Source: Hevea brasiliensis
Taxonomy: Eukaryota > Streptophyta > Magnoliopsida > Malpighiales > Euphorbiaceae
NCBI RefSeq assembly: GCF_030052815.1
Contig: NC_079495.1
Location: 113,113,677-113,177,676 of the forward strand
Direction: 5' to 3'
Length of the DNA stretch: 64,000 nucleotides
Below are positions 34,323 through 46,332 of the stretch, piece after piece; position 1 is the first letter of the stretch; each line of letters starts with the position of its first letter. The position numbers and the translations under genes were made by a program. The notes under the pieces are model-generated. The model had not been told where the DNA came from, ran no database searches, and worked only from the letters and a program-made list of their open reading frames with translations.

Positions 34323-37300
34323 TGTCACACCTTACCCCTCTGTAAGGCATAACATGATCCCGTAGAATACTTAATGAACTACCGAACTTCACCTACCGAT
34401 AACTCATTAAGTACCTTACAAGGGATTTTAAAACAATTTTCTTACATTTTGGAAGTGGTGAGCATTTTGGTAGGAATTAAAAACCATTTATTCAAAGTTT
34501 AAATACTAGTACAAATTTTGTCCATTTTAAATTTTGCAGCAAATTTTATAAAAATTTTGACAGAGTTCCTTTTGTAATTGGAGAAAACAGTTCTTCAAAT
34601 ACCTGAGAAAAAAACACTTCCAATAATTTTCTCAACTCCCAACCTCTAATTAATCTCAAATCAACTCAATTCAATTCACTTCAAAATAATTCCACAATCC
34701 AATCAAAATTTATCATCTCAAAATATTTAATAACATCATTCACAAGGCATAAAGTATGAAATTCACAAATACAAATATTAATTTAAAGAAGGAAATCCAA
34801 AAATAATATTATTACAATTTATTTTATAACTGCTCAACTTTACATTGATACATAAAACATTGCAATATTTACATCAAAATAACTACAATGGTATAAAATA
34901 ATACCTGTACAAAAAGACCAGTGTAGTCCTCAATTCAATAGCAGCTCACTCTGCTGCTTTCTCCTTGCTCTTATCTGCGACAGCAAAATAAGCTATCGCT
35001 GAGTATAAAAATACTCAGTGGTGCACAATAAAAATTTAAAATACAATACATAAATCATTCATTGATGAAACACAATTTAAATATTTCTCAATCATATTTC
35101 ACAAATTATCAAAGCTCATAATAACACAATTTAGTCAAATAATTTAATAAACACAATGTTGCCAAAATCATACACAACTTAAGCCATGACACAAAATTTT
35201 CGATCAATGTCGTGTTGTACACCACAACAAAGCAATCTACAACCTCATTAATCGAAATCAATGAGGGAGGTGGCTAGCTAGCTAATGAGTACTCATCCGA
35301 TCTCAACCTCAACTGGCAAGCCAGAGAGGGAGGAAAATAAACGATCTCAACCCCATAAATGGAGGAGGAATAATGTGATACTGTCAGGCTAAGTGTGAAC
35401 ACAAAATCAATTCAAAACAATTTATTTAAATAATTTATGATAAATCTGATCAATTTTCAAAGTCATATTTGCGATTATAAAACAGCAACACAGTACATAA
35501 TTAGTCACAAAAGTCAAATTTTTGAGAATAAAATATTTAAACAAGAATTATTGTGCACAGACCTGACGTGAGTCGCCTCTAGGCCTTGACTCAGTCTCTC
35601 AGAGCTTCCAAGTCTTTTTCAGCTGAAACACACAGTTTCATAGTGTTTCAGTACCATATCTTAGCATAAATCCAAAAATAAATTTAACTTCACTTTTACC
35701 TAGCTTTATTGTACTAAACTCGACGTTCTTGAAAGTTTTGTGTTTCGGTTACTATTCACTTCACTATTCAAGTCAATTTGTTGACTTTCTAAAGCTTAAT
35801 AGGTATGGGAACTCCAACTTCACCCACATACCACATTTTAGTCATTAAATTTGTTGGTTTTGGTCATTTTCTCAAAGCTTAAGTCATTTAGGCAAAATTG
35901 TCAAATTTTCAGTTTTGGTATCCCTAATTGCACTGTTCTATTAGTCATTCTACTGTTGGCATTTGGCAAAACTTCCTTCATAGAAAATGTTCCTTATTGT
36001 CTTAAGTTTATTCTCATTTTTGGATCACCCCAATTGGAGTTTTGTAGCTCAAGTTATGGCCATTTGAACCATGACTGCCGGATTAGACACAACCCAGATT
36101 TTCTGGGCAATTTTGGTGCTAGCAGTTTTGGGTCACCAACTTGGGGTGGTCAAACGACTTGGTTTCTGGCAGAATTGGGGTTTGTGTTCTTCATGAAAGT
36201 TTTAGGTCTATATCTCATCTAACCACTGGTAACATTTCAGGTCATTTGGACCTGCCTAGCTCTAGTTATGACCAAATGAGCAAACACTGTTCATTTGGTT
36301 AGTTTGTACAGGGCAGCCTGCACTAATCCAACTTTGGTCAATTTGTTCACTAGGTTTTGGTCACTTTTTGGGCATAGTTCCTAGATGAAAATTGTGTCAT
36401 TTAGTGTCTATTTTCATCACCAATTGGTCCCATACCAATTGGACTTGTAAAATTTCAGTTTTGGTCCTTCAAAGTTGACTTGGTCATGCTACTAGCAGCA
36501 TGACCACACTCCCTCCGAATTTAGCTTTAATTCCAACCATTCCAACACAACTCATTTGGTCACAAATGACCATTTTTCACTTCACAATAGGTTAAACATA
36601 TCATTTACCCATTTTTTCAAATTTTGCCTCAAAACCCTAGGTCTCCAAACCCTAACCACACTAAATTGTTGCATTTAATCACATTTAAGCATTTTAATCT
36701 TACTACCACTTTCATGCAAGCTTACTAACACATTTAATTCATTCAAAACACATCATACTCTCATACATCCATGGCTGGCCGAAATTTCAGTTTGGTCCTC
36801 CCCACATATTTTTATTTCATTTCATTAGTTTCTAAGTTCATTTAAGTAACTAAATATGCATTTAAAGAAAGAAAAATGAAAATTAGCATACTAACCTTTC
36901 TTAGAACTCCAAATCTCTATCTTTTGTTCTTCTTTCTTCTTTCAATCTTCTTCTTAAGTTGAGATAACAAACTCTAGTAAGGTTTTTATGGGAGTTATTA
37001 AGGTTAAGTGAAGAAATTAAAGCTTGAGTGCAAGCTTTAATGGAGGATTAGAAATGGAGAAATGAGGGAGAGAGTGAGGCGGCACTTAGGGAAGAAAGAG
37101 AGCTTTTTGTTTTTTTTTTCCTTTCTTTTCTTTTATCTATTTTAGCTTATGGAAGACCCCAAAAAATCAATTTAATTAATTTATTAATTATAACATTTAT
37201 GGCATCATGCATCATGTCATGCATGATGTCATCTCCCTACACCTTTTTCATTTTCTCTTTTTTTTTTTCTATTAGTTCTTTAATTTAATTCTCGATTCTG

Positions 37301-37778
37301 AAATTTTCTTTTCTCAAATTTTATTTGACAGTTAGGTCAGGAGTCAGCTCTAGGGGTCAATTGACCAAATTGCCCCTCGCCGGTTCATCCCGGTTTGCAA
37401 ATAATTCAATATTTCTTTCGGCTCCCTGACCTAATTATTTGACTGGCTTAACAGTTCTTTTTCATGATTTTCTCTTTTCCACTGTGTTCATAAGGGTCCT
37501 AAGGACCACAGCGTCACATTTTACAGTTCAAAATTTGAGTTTAAAATAACTTCGCAGTCCTTCCCGAGAAGATCACCCATCGCTATGACTCTCGGCTCAT
37601 TTAACTTCTTATATTCTGTTTTTCTTATTTATACTTAACTAATTGGCAATTACTAATTATTTGTATTTATAGCTTCTCTAGTTATCTTAAGAGTGGTTCT
37701 AATCCCCTTAATTGTCCGGATCGACACCGGTCACTGGAACAGTAAAATATACCAGGCTATACAAATAGGGGTGTTACA
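34323..37778 (-). repeat. 3' LTR of the Tekay-like element
   Basis: 3,456 bp, TGTCACACC to GTGTTACA. On the sense strand it starts TGTAACACCCC. Sequence modules recur in the gag-only element's LTRs: a GAGAAAACAGTTCTTC block, GTTGACT pairs, a GGTCAATTGACC palindrome and GACACCGGTCAC near the end. Confidence 0.95.
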
Positions 37779-37794
37779 ATTCTCCCCCCCCCTT
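37779..37794 (-). other. Polypurine tract of the Tekay-like element
   Basis: The minus strand reads TTAAGGGGGGGGGAGAAT immediately before TGTAACACCCC. The same tract with more Gs precedes the older LTR at 49,785-49,805. Confidence 0.9.
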
Positions 37795-37844
37795 AAAATA
37801 AATTTCGTCTCGAAATTTTACATGGTATCAATCTCTGAACAGCT

Positions 37845-39329
37845 GTGGGTGCTGTCTCCTCATGTCCTCCTCTCGTTCCCAAGTAGCCTCCTGGCCCAAA
37901 TGATGGCTCCACAACACTTTTACCAATGGTATCTACTTGTTTCGTAGCTGCTTCACCTCATAAGCCAGAATCTCTATGGGTTCTTCTTCATATGTGAGGT
38001 CTGGATTCACTTCAATTTCCTCTACTGGTAGTACATGAGATGGTCTGATCGATACCTCCTCAACATAGACACATGGAAGACATTATGTATCTTCTCCAAC
38101 TCTGGAGGTAGTGCCAACCGATATGCCAAAGGACCCACTCTTTCCAGAACCTCATATGGCCCAATGAAACGAGGACTTAGTTTCCCCTTTCTGCCGAATC
38201 TCATAATCCTCTTCCAAGGAGAAACCTTGAGGAAAACTTTCTCACCCACTGCATACTCAATATCCCTTCTTTTCAAATCAATATAGGACTTCTGACTGTC
38301 TGATGCAGTCTTAAGTCGATCTCTGATCACTCTGATCTTTTCCTCAGTTTGCTGCACAATTTCGGGTCCAATCATCTTTCTTTCACCCACGTCATCCCAA
38401 CACAACGGGGTTCTACATTTTCTGCCATACAAAGCTTCATATGGAGGCATCCCAATGCTTGATTGGTAGCTGTTGTTATAAGCAAACTCAATCAAAGGCA
38501 AGTGTGTATCCCAACTACCCTCAAACTCAATCACACAAGCCCGTAGCATGTCCTCCAAGATCTGAATTACCCTCTCAGACTGGCCATCTGTCTGTGGGTG
38601 GAATGCAGTACTGAAGTTCAATCTAGTTCCTAGGGCTCTCTGAAGACTACCCCAGAATCTAGAAGTGAACCTAGGATCTCTGTCTGAAAAATGGATACTG
38701 GCACTCCATGAAGTCTCACAATCTCATCGATGTACAACCTGGCCAATCTGTCTAAACTATAGTCCATTCGGACTAGCAGAAAATGAGTAGACTTAGTCAG
38801 TCTATCAACAATGACCCATACTGCATCATGACTCTTCTGTGTCTTCGGAAGTCCCATTACAAAATCCATCGTTATTCTTTCCCATTTCCATTATGGCACT
38901 AGCAGTGGATGTAACAACCCAGTGGATACTTGATGCTCTGCCTTTACTTGCTGACAAGTTAGGCATTTGGATACAAACTCTGCCACATCTCTCTTCATAC
39001 CCATCCACCAGTAATGCTCCTTTAGCCCTCTATACATTTTTGTACCACCAGGGTGCATGGCAAAAGGAGACTCATGTGCTTCCTTTAAAATGATTTGTCT
39101 CAAATCAACATCATTAGGAACACACATTCTGCCCTGATATAGCAATAGACCGTCATCTCTAATTGAGAATTCTGGTTTCTTGCCCTGCTGAACTTCTTCT
39201 AATAACTTCTGATACCTTTCATCATTCTGAGCAGCCATTCTGATCTGATCAATCAACACTGGCTGTACATGCCATGCAACTGCTGTCTGTCCATCGTCAT
39301 TAATCTCTAAGATGGCATGCATTGACCTT
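37845..39329 (-). pseudogene. Gypsy integrase with chromodomain-like C-terminus
   Basis: The N-terminal HHCC finger ([17 protein letters not shown] ... [12 protein letters not shown]) is intact. Then a stop replaces the Glu of the usual 'PEWKWE'. The core holds MDFVMGLP and VDRLTKSTHF (first Asp), a shifted frame across the SDRDPRF region (second Asp), and FHPQTDGQSERVIQ with the catalytic Glu. The GPYEVLERVGPLAYRLALP block (38,100-38,160) precedes HVSMLRRYRSD, where another shift occurs. The last 180 bases, in a different frame, encode the chromodomain-like tail seen intact at 49,854-50,040, thought to steer insertion to heterochromatin in chromoviruses. It would act in the nucleus; this copy cannot make a full product. 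Confidence 0.88.
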
Positions 39330-39978
39330 AACTCATGCACCAAAGACAAAGGAGTAACCCGTAGACTTGCCATAGTCTTACGACTTAAGGCGTCAGCCAC
39401 AACATTAGCTTTCCCTGGCTGATAGTCTATTAGACAATCATAGTCTTTTATCAACTCTAACCATCTCCTCTGTCTCAAATTCAACTCTTTCTGGGTGCCC
39501 AAATACTTCAAACTCTTATAATCTGTGTAGATGTAGCACTTCTCCCCATATAAATAATATCTCCAGATCTTAAGAGCAAACACAATAGCTGCAAGCTCCA
39601 AGTCATGTGTCGGATAATTCCTCTCATGCGGTTTTAGCTGACGTGATGCATAGGCAATGACATTTCGATCTTGCATCAATACACAGCCTAACCCATTGTG
39701 AGAAGCATCACTATAAACTGTATATTCTTTACCCGGTGTAGGTAAAGTCAGGACTAGAGCCTCAGTCAAACATCTTTTTAATTCATCAAAACTTTGCTAG
39801 CATTTGTCCGTCCACTGAAATTTCACATCCTTTCTAAGTAGCCTGGTCAATGGAGATGCCAACATGGAGAATCTCTTCACAAATCTACGGTAGTATCCAG
39901 CTAACCCCAGAAAACTGCGAATCTCTGTGACATTTCTAGGTGGCTTCCAATTAAGGACAGCTTCAATCTTGCTAGGAT
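39330..39978 (-). pseudogene. Gypsy RNase H region
   Basis: [18 protein letters not shown] holds the first Asp of RNase [20 protein letters not shown] supplies the Glu, [13 protein letters not shown] the next Asp (with Y for the usual H), and [12 protein letters not shown] the last. A TAG stop near 39,797 interrupts the tether between reverse transcriptase and RNase H. Confidence 0.88.
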
Positions 39979-40044
39979 CTACCTTAATACCCTCTGCTGA
40001 TACTCAATCTTGCTAGGATCTACCTTAATACCCTCTGCTGATAC
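39963..40044. repeat. 41-bp tandem duplication in pol
   Basis: The unit starting TCAATCTTGCTAGGATC occupies 39,963-40,003 and again 40,004-40,044, identical. As 41 is not a multiple of three, it shifts the frame just after the KVDPSKIE block. Confidence 0.95.
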
Positions 40045-40869
40045 TATGTGCCCCAAAAATGATATCTCCTTCAGCCAAAATTCACACTTCGACAGTTTGG
40101 CATATAGCTGTTTCTCCCTCAAAGTTTGTAGTACAATCCGCAGATGTCTATCATGCTCTTTTGCATTCCTCGAATAGACCAATATATCATCAATAAATAC
40201 CACAACAAACTGGTCGAGGTATGGTCTGAAGATAGTGTTCATCATATCCATAAAAGCAGCCAGAGCATTAGTTAACCCGAATGGCATGACCAAGAACTCA
40301 TAATGGCCATAGCGGGTTCTAAAGGCAGTTTTAGAAATACTCTGCTCTTGTACTCTCAGCTGATAATAACCTGATCTCAGGTCAATTTTGGAGAACACAG
40401 CTGCACCTCTCAACTGATCAAATAAGTCATCAATGCGGGGCAATGGGTATCTGTTCTTTATTGTCACCTTATTCAACTGCCGATAGTCAATGCATAACCG
40501 AAGAGTGCCATCTTTCTTCTTTATAAACAACACTGGCGCTCCCCAAGGTGACACACTAGGGCGAATAAAGCCCTTGTCAAGCAATTCTTGCAATTGTACT
40601 TTCAACTCCTTCAATTCTGTAGGTGCCATTCTGTATGGTGTTATGGAGATTGGTTCCACACCAGGCATAACATCAATTTTAAACTGCACTTCTCTTTCTG
40701 GAGGTAATCCTAGCAATTCATCAGGAAATACATCCGGAAAGTCACATACAATAGGAATGTCCTTCAGTGCTGGACTCCCCACTTGGGTGTCTGTCACATG
40801 TGCCAAGTACGCCTCACACCCTTTCCTAATCATTTTTACGCGGTCTGGTGAAATGATGTTTGAAGGCAA
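39979..40869 (-). pseudogene. Gypsy reverse transcriptase
   Basis: A long open frame with all RT blocks: FPDVFPDEL entry, [64 protein letters not shown] (Ala where most family members have Pro) and [11 protein letters not shown] with the catalytic DD pair. The thumb part [24 protein letters not shown] follows, then [17 protein letters not shown]. It copies element RNA to DNA in cytoplasmic particles. The RT core looks undamaged; the 41-bp duplication breaks the frame right behind it. Confidence 0.92.
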
Positions 40870-41420
40870 TAAGCGCCTCTCCGTGTATTACTACATCACC
40901 ATGCGAGGAAGACCAAAAGTGATGTCTTGATCTCTGATCAATCATCGCATGATGCCTGGCTAACCAATCCATGCCCAAGATAATGTCATAATCTCTGAAG
41001 GGCATTTCAATTAAATCAGATAGAAAAGTGTGCCCTTGGATCACCAAAGGACAGTCCCTATATAATTTATTTACCCTGACCTCCTGTCCTAATGGACTAG
41101 TTACTAGCACATCATAGTCCATTGGTACACACTGAATAGCAGTAGAACACATCACACTAGCACTAACATACGAATGTGTGGAGCCAGGATCAAATAACAC
41201 ATGTACATCTTGGTCAAGGATGGAAAAATTACCAGCTACAACATCTAATGTTTCAGCCTCCTCCCTCTGACGCATGGTATACACTCTGACTGGTGCGCCA
41301 CCGGGTACTGGCTGGTTAACAGTGCTTTGACTCCCAGGAGTGTTACCAGGACCCCTACCTCTGCCTCTACCTCTAGCAGCTGACTGTGACCCTCTAGGTG
41401 TAGAGACTTGGGCTGATCCT
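40870..41420 (-). pseudogene. Gypsy aspartic protease (retropepsin-like)
   Basis: VLFDPGSTHSYVSASV carries the DPGSTHS active site typical of plant chromovirus proteases. DYDIILGMDWLARHHAMID is the second conserved block. It would cleave the Gag-Pol precursor. The frame is entered by a shift from gag near 41,400 and lost by another near 40,860, before the reverse transcriptase frame. Elements of this type normally read gag-pol in one frame, so both shifts look like damage. Confidence 0.85.
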
Positions 41421-42503
41421 TGGATGCAGTGAAGGTCGGACCGCGCGGACTAGTGCAATCCTTAGCGAAATGTCCACTCCCTCCACAGTTAAAACATGCA
41501 CCGGTAGCTTTGAAACAAACCCCACCATGAGTTCTACCACAAGTTTCACACTGCCGTACTGATAGGGCTCCTCGGGGTGCCTGCTGGGTCTGCTGACCAG
41601 ACCGGGGTGGTCTTTGGCCAGAAAATCTGCCTCTGCCAGATCTACGGGAGCTAGATCCCCCAAACTGTTTTCTCTTTCCAGAGCCACTCTCAGATGTTTG
41701 TCCCGTAGTCTTTTCAGTCTTCTCTTTCTCTTGTGTACCCTTCTTTACTACCCCTTTAGATTCTATCCTTTCCAGTTTCAGGGCCTGTGAGATCAACTCA
41801 GTGAAATTCTGATGTCGAAAACCCATAACTTGCATTCTTAGATTCGGCCTTAACCCAGACTCAAACCTTTTACATCTGTCTCTGGGGGTGGAGACTAAGC
41901 TTCCAGTATAGTGGCTTAGCCTTAAGAAGTCTCTCTCATACTCTGCTATGGTTCGGTCCCCTTGTTTCAAACTCAAGAATTCTTGTAATTTCATATCCAC
42001 ATATGCATCGGGAACCCACTTCTGTCGAAACTCCCTCAAAAAGTCTGACCAGGTTAATACGGGTGGCTCAACAAGGCTGTGGGGGATGGTCTTCCACCAT
42101 TCATACACATCCCCTTGGAGAAGAGATACTGAATACTCAAATTTTAATTCTTTAGTACACTGCAGCTTTCTGAAAACATGTTCCATTCTTTCCAACCAGC
42201 ATTACGCCTCCGGTGGATCCACGATTGCCTTTAAACTCGGTGGCCCCAAATTTCATCAATTTTTCATATTGCTTGAGCTAAGAGCTGTGGTTGTGCTCTG
42301 AGTGCTTGCATCTTAGCTTGGGTGGCACATTACCCGCCATTTCTTTGGACAAGCGCAGCCATCTGTTGTACAAAGCGAGCGAGGAGCTGCGGTCTTTGGA
42401 GTAGGAGGCTGAGTGGTGACCCACTCATGTTGCAGGTCTTTGGGGCTTCCCCTTGAACCTCAGCCCCAACAGATTGTTCTTCGGAATGATCTCCTCCTTC
42501 CAT
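41285..42503 (-). pseudogene. Gypsy gag (retrotrans_gag, CCHC knuckle)
   Basis: Probable start at 42,503 (MEGGDHSEEQ, the first Met after the leader). The N-terminal part is broken near 42,200-42,420, including a stop in the PPEA.CW segment. From 42,195 the frame is open: MERMEHVFRKLQCTKELKF, YEWWKTIP, LREFRQKWVPDAYVDMKLQEF, RFESGLRPNLRMQVMGF, a basic SRRSGRGRFSGQ linker, then CETCGRTHGGVCF and the knuckle CFNCGGSGHFAKDC. It forms the capsid and binds RNA. Compared with it, the Gag of the element at 5.2-6.1 kb lacks most of the central part. Confidence 0.88.
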
Positions 42504-42670
42504 TCCGTTTTCCCAAATTTCTACTTCCTGAGATCAAACATAAGGAGGTTGACCTCCATTAGTGCATATTCATGATGTAAATACGTCATATGTATCAATT
42601 AAAGACACTTGAGCAGTTGTACTTATCAAAGAAATATTCACATGCATAGTCAAAATTTATTGCAAAACTA

Positions 42671-42683
42671 TGCTCTGATACCA
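42671..42683 (-). other. Primer-binding site, initiator Met-tRNA type
   Basis: The minus strand reads TGGTATCAGAGCA eight bases inside the 5' LTR. It is the same primer class, in the same TTTAGTGGTATCAGAGC context, as in the gag-only element. Confidence 0.92.
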
Positions 42684-42691
42684 CTAAAACA

Positions 42692-45600
42692 TGTCACACC
42701 TTACCCTTCTGTAAGGCATAATATGATCCCGTAGAATACTTAATGAACTACCGAGCTTCACCTACCGATAACTCATTAAGTACCCTACAAGGGATTTTAA
42801 AACAATTTTCTTATATTTTGGAAGTGGTGAGCATTTTGGTAGGAATTAAAAACTATTTATTCAAAGTTTAAATACTAGTAAAAATTTTGTCCATTTTAAA
42901 TTTTGCCGCAAATTTTATAAAAATTTTGACAGAGTTCCGTTTGTAATTGGAGAAAACAGTTCTTCAAATACCTGAGAAAAAAACACTTCCAATAATTTTC
43001 TCAACTCCCAACCTCCAATTAATCTCAAATCAACTCAATTCAATTCACTTCAAAATAATTCCACAATCCAATCAAAATTTATCATCTCAAAATATTTAAT
43101 AACATTATTCACAAGGCATAAAGTATGAAATTCACAAGTACAAATATTAATTTACAGAAGAAATCTAAAAATAATATTATTACAATTTATTTTACAACTG
43201 CTCAACTTTACATTGATACATAAAACATTGCAATATTTACATCAAAATAACTACAAGGGTATAAAATAATACCCGTACAAAAAGACCAGTGTAGTCCTCA
43301 ATTCAATAGCAGCTCACTCTGCTGCTTTCTCCTTGCTCTTATCTGCGACAGCAAAATAAGCTATCGCTGAGTATAAAAATACTCAATGGTGCACAATAAA
43401 AACTTAAAATACAATACATAAATCATTCATTAATGAAACACAATTTAAATATTTCTCAATCATATTTCACAAATTATCAAAGCTCATAATAACACAATTT
43501 AGTCAAATAATTTAATAAACACAGTGTTGCCAAAATCATACACAACTTAAGCCATGACACAAAATTTCCGATCAATGCCATGTTGTACACCACAACAAAG
43601 CAATCTACAACCTCATTAATCGAAATCAATGAGGGAGGTGGCTAGCTAGCTAATGAGTACTCATCCGATCTCAACCTCAACTGGCAAGCCAGAGAGGGAG
43701 GAAAATAAACGATCTCAACCCCATAAATGGAGGAGGAATAATGTGATACTGTCAGGCTAAGTGTGAATACAAAATCAATTTAAAACAATTTATTTAAATA
43801 ATTTATGAGAAATCTGATCAATTTCCAAAGTCATATTTGCGATTATAAAACGGCAACACAGTACATAATTAGTCACAGAAGTCAAATTTTTGAGAATAAA
43901 ATATTTAAACAAGAATTATTGTGCACAGACCTGACGTGAGTCGCCTCTAGGCCTTGACTCAGTCTTTCAGAGCTTCCAAGTCTTTTTCAGCTGAAACACA
44001 CAGTTTCATAGTGTTTCAGTACCATATCTTAGCATAAATCCAAAAATAAATTTAACTTCACTTTTACCTAGCTTTATTGTACTAAACTCGACGTTCTTGA
44101 AAGTTTTGTGTTTCGGTTACTATTCACTTCACTATTCAAGACAATTTGTTGACTTTCTAAAGCTTAATAGGTATGGGAACTCCAACTTCACCCACATACC
44201 ACATTTTGGTCATTAAATTTGTTGGTTTTGGTCATTTTCTCAAAGCTTAAGTCATTTAGGCAAAATTGTCAAATTTTCAGTTTTGGTATCCCTAATTGCA
44301 CTGTTCTATTAGTCATTCTACTGTTGGAATTTGGCAAAACTTCCTTCATAGAAAATGTTCCTTATTGTCTTAAGTTTATTCTCATTTTTGGATCACCCCA
44401 ATTAGAGTTTTGTAGCTCAAGTTATGGCCATTTGAACCATGACTGCCGGATTAGACACAACCCAGATTTTCTGGGCAATTTTGGTGCTAGCAGTTTTGGG
44501 TCACCAACTTTGGGTGGTCAAACGACTTGGTTTCTGGCAGAATTGGGGTTTGTGTTCTTCATGAAAGTTTTAGGTCTATATCTCATCTAACCACTGGTAA
44601 CATTTCAGGTCATTTGGACCTACCTAGCTCTAGTTATGACCAAATGAGCAAACACTGTTCATTTGGTTAGTTTGTACAGGGCAGCCTGCACTAATCCAAC
44701 TTTGGTCAATTTGTTCACTAGGTTTTGGTCACTTTTTGGGCATGGTTCCTAAATGAAAATTGTGTCATTTAGTGTCTATTTTCATCACCAATTGGTCCCA
44801 TACCAATTGGACTTGTAAAATTTCAGTTTTGGTCCTTCAAAGTTGACTTGGTCATGCTACTAGCAGCATGACCACAATCCCTCCAAATTTAGCTTTAATT
44901 CCAACCATTCCAACACAACTCATTTGGTCACAAATGACCATTTTTCACTTCACAATAGGTTAAACATATCATTTACCCATTTTTTCAAATTTTGCCTCAA
45001 AACCCTAGGTCTCCAAACCCTAACCACACTAAATTGTTGCATTTAATCACATTTAAGCATTTTAATCTTACTACCACTTTCATGCAAGCTTACTAACACA
45101 TTTAATTCATTCAAAACACATCATACTCTCATACATCCATGGCTGGCCAAAATTTCAGTTTGGTCCTCCCCACATATTTTTATTTCATTTCATTAGTTTC
45201 TAAGTTCATTTAAGTAACTAAATATGCATTTAAAGAAAGAAAAATGAAAATTAGCATACTAACCTTTCTTAGAACTCCAAATCTCTATCTTTTGTTCTTC
45301 TTTCTTCTTTCAATCTTCTTCTTAAGTTGAGATAACAAACTCTAGTAAGGTTTTTATGGGAGTTATTAAGGTTAAGTGAAGAAATTAAAGCTTGAGTGCA
45401 AGCTTTAATGGAGGATTAGAAATGGAGAAATGAGGGAGAGAGTGAGGCGGCACTTAGGGAAGAAAGAGAGCTTTTTGTTTTTTTTTTTCTTTTCTTTTCT
45501 TTTATCTATTTTAGCTTATGGAAGACCCCAAAAAATCAATTTAATTAATTTATTAATTATAACATTTATGGCATCATGCATCATGTCATGCATGATGTCA

Positions 45601-46023
45601 TCTCCCTACACCTTTTTCATTTTCTCTTTTTTTTTTTCTATTAGTTCTTTAATTTAATTCTCGATTCTGAAATTTTCTTTTCTCAAATTTTATTTGACAG
45701 TTAGGTCAGGAGTCAGCTCTAGGGGTCAATTGACCAAATTGCCCCTCGCCGGTTCATCCCGGTTTGCAAATAATTCAATATTTCTTTCGGCTCCCTGACC
45801 TAATTATTTGACTGGCTTAACAGTTCTTTTTCATGATTTTCTCTTTTCCACTGTGTTCATAAGGGTCCTAAGGACCACAGTCACATTTCTGATTCAAAAT
45901 TTGAGTTTAAAATAACTTCGCAGTCCTTCCCGAGAAGATCACCCATCGCTATGACTCTCGGCTCATTTAACTTCTTATATTCTGTTTTTCTTATTTATAC
46001 TTAACTAATTGGCAATTACTAAT
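42692..46023 (-). repeat. 5' LTR of the Tekay-like element, cut by the assembly gap
   Basis: Matches 34,323-37,649 with very few differences; the last ~130 bp fall in the gap. One visible difference is near 45,880-45,895, where the LTR at 37.5 kb reads CACAGCGTCACATTTTACAG and this one is shorter. Confidence 0.93.
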
Positions 46024-46123
46024 NNNNNNNNNNNNNNNNNNNNNNNNNNNNNNNNNNNNNNNNNNNNNNNNNNNNNNNNNNNNNNNNNNNNNNNNNNNNN
46101 NNNNNNNNNNNNNNNNNNNNNNN
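46024..46123. other. Assembly gap (100 N)
   Basis: Exactly 100 undetermined bases, a conventional placeholder for a gap of unknown size. It falls inside an LTR, a typical place for assembly failure. Confidence 0.99.
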
Positions 46124-46332
46124 GTGTTATCTACAAATACTAACTCTCCAAATTTCAGAATACTCATTCTAATGTCTTCAAAAGATTTTTACCCTATTCC
46201 ACCTCCTATGTTCACTGGCAAAAATTATCAATCATGGGTAATCAAAATGACTGCTTATCTGCAAGCATGAGATCTTTGGAAAGTGGTTGTCGCTGAAGAC
46301 CTTGAAATAGATCCATTACCTAAGAATCCAAC
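46124..46332 (+). pseudogene. Ty1/copia gag N-terminus
   Basis: The plus strand reads, with one stop, FYPIPPPMFTGKNYQSWVIKM, TAYLQA, DLWKVVVAEDLEIDPLPKNPT, the DUF4219-type start of copia Gag. It is cut by the LTR at 46,333 and does not resume in this window. It is on the opposite strand to the other copia remains. Confidence 0.8.

Larger units (their letters stand above)
34323..46023 (-). mobile_element. Tekay/Del-like Ty3/gypsy element (chromovirus type), young
   Basis: On the minus strand: 5' LTR (42,692 to the gap), initiator-Met primer site (42,671-42,683), gag, protease, reverse transcriptase, RNase H, integrase with a chromodomain-like end, a G-rich polypurine tract (37,779-37,794) and 3' LTR (34,323-37,778). 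The interior is 4,913 bp. Very long LTRs, initiator-Met priming and the domain order fit the Tekay (Del) chromoviruses. The two LTRs differ at only a scatter of sites, so insertion was recent. It sits in copia RNase H of duplication copy B; CTTAA at 34,318-34,322 is the probable target duplication, its partner being hidden by the gap. The coding region has several frameshifts and stops. Confidence 0.92.

Noticed and set aside
45430..45657. Hydrophobic 75-residue frame in the Tekay LTR
   Set aside because: Poly-T and T-rich composition; not open in the partner LTR.
46124..46332. Copia gag as the continuation of the copia element in duplication copy B
   Set aside because: It is on the opposite strand and is gag, while the interrupted sequence is RNase H.
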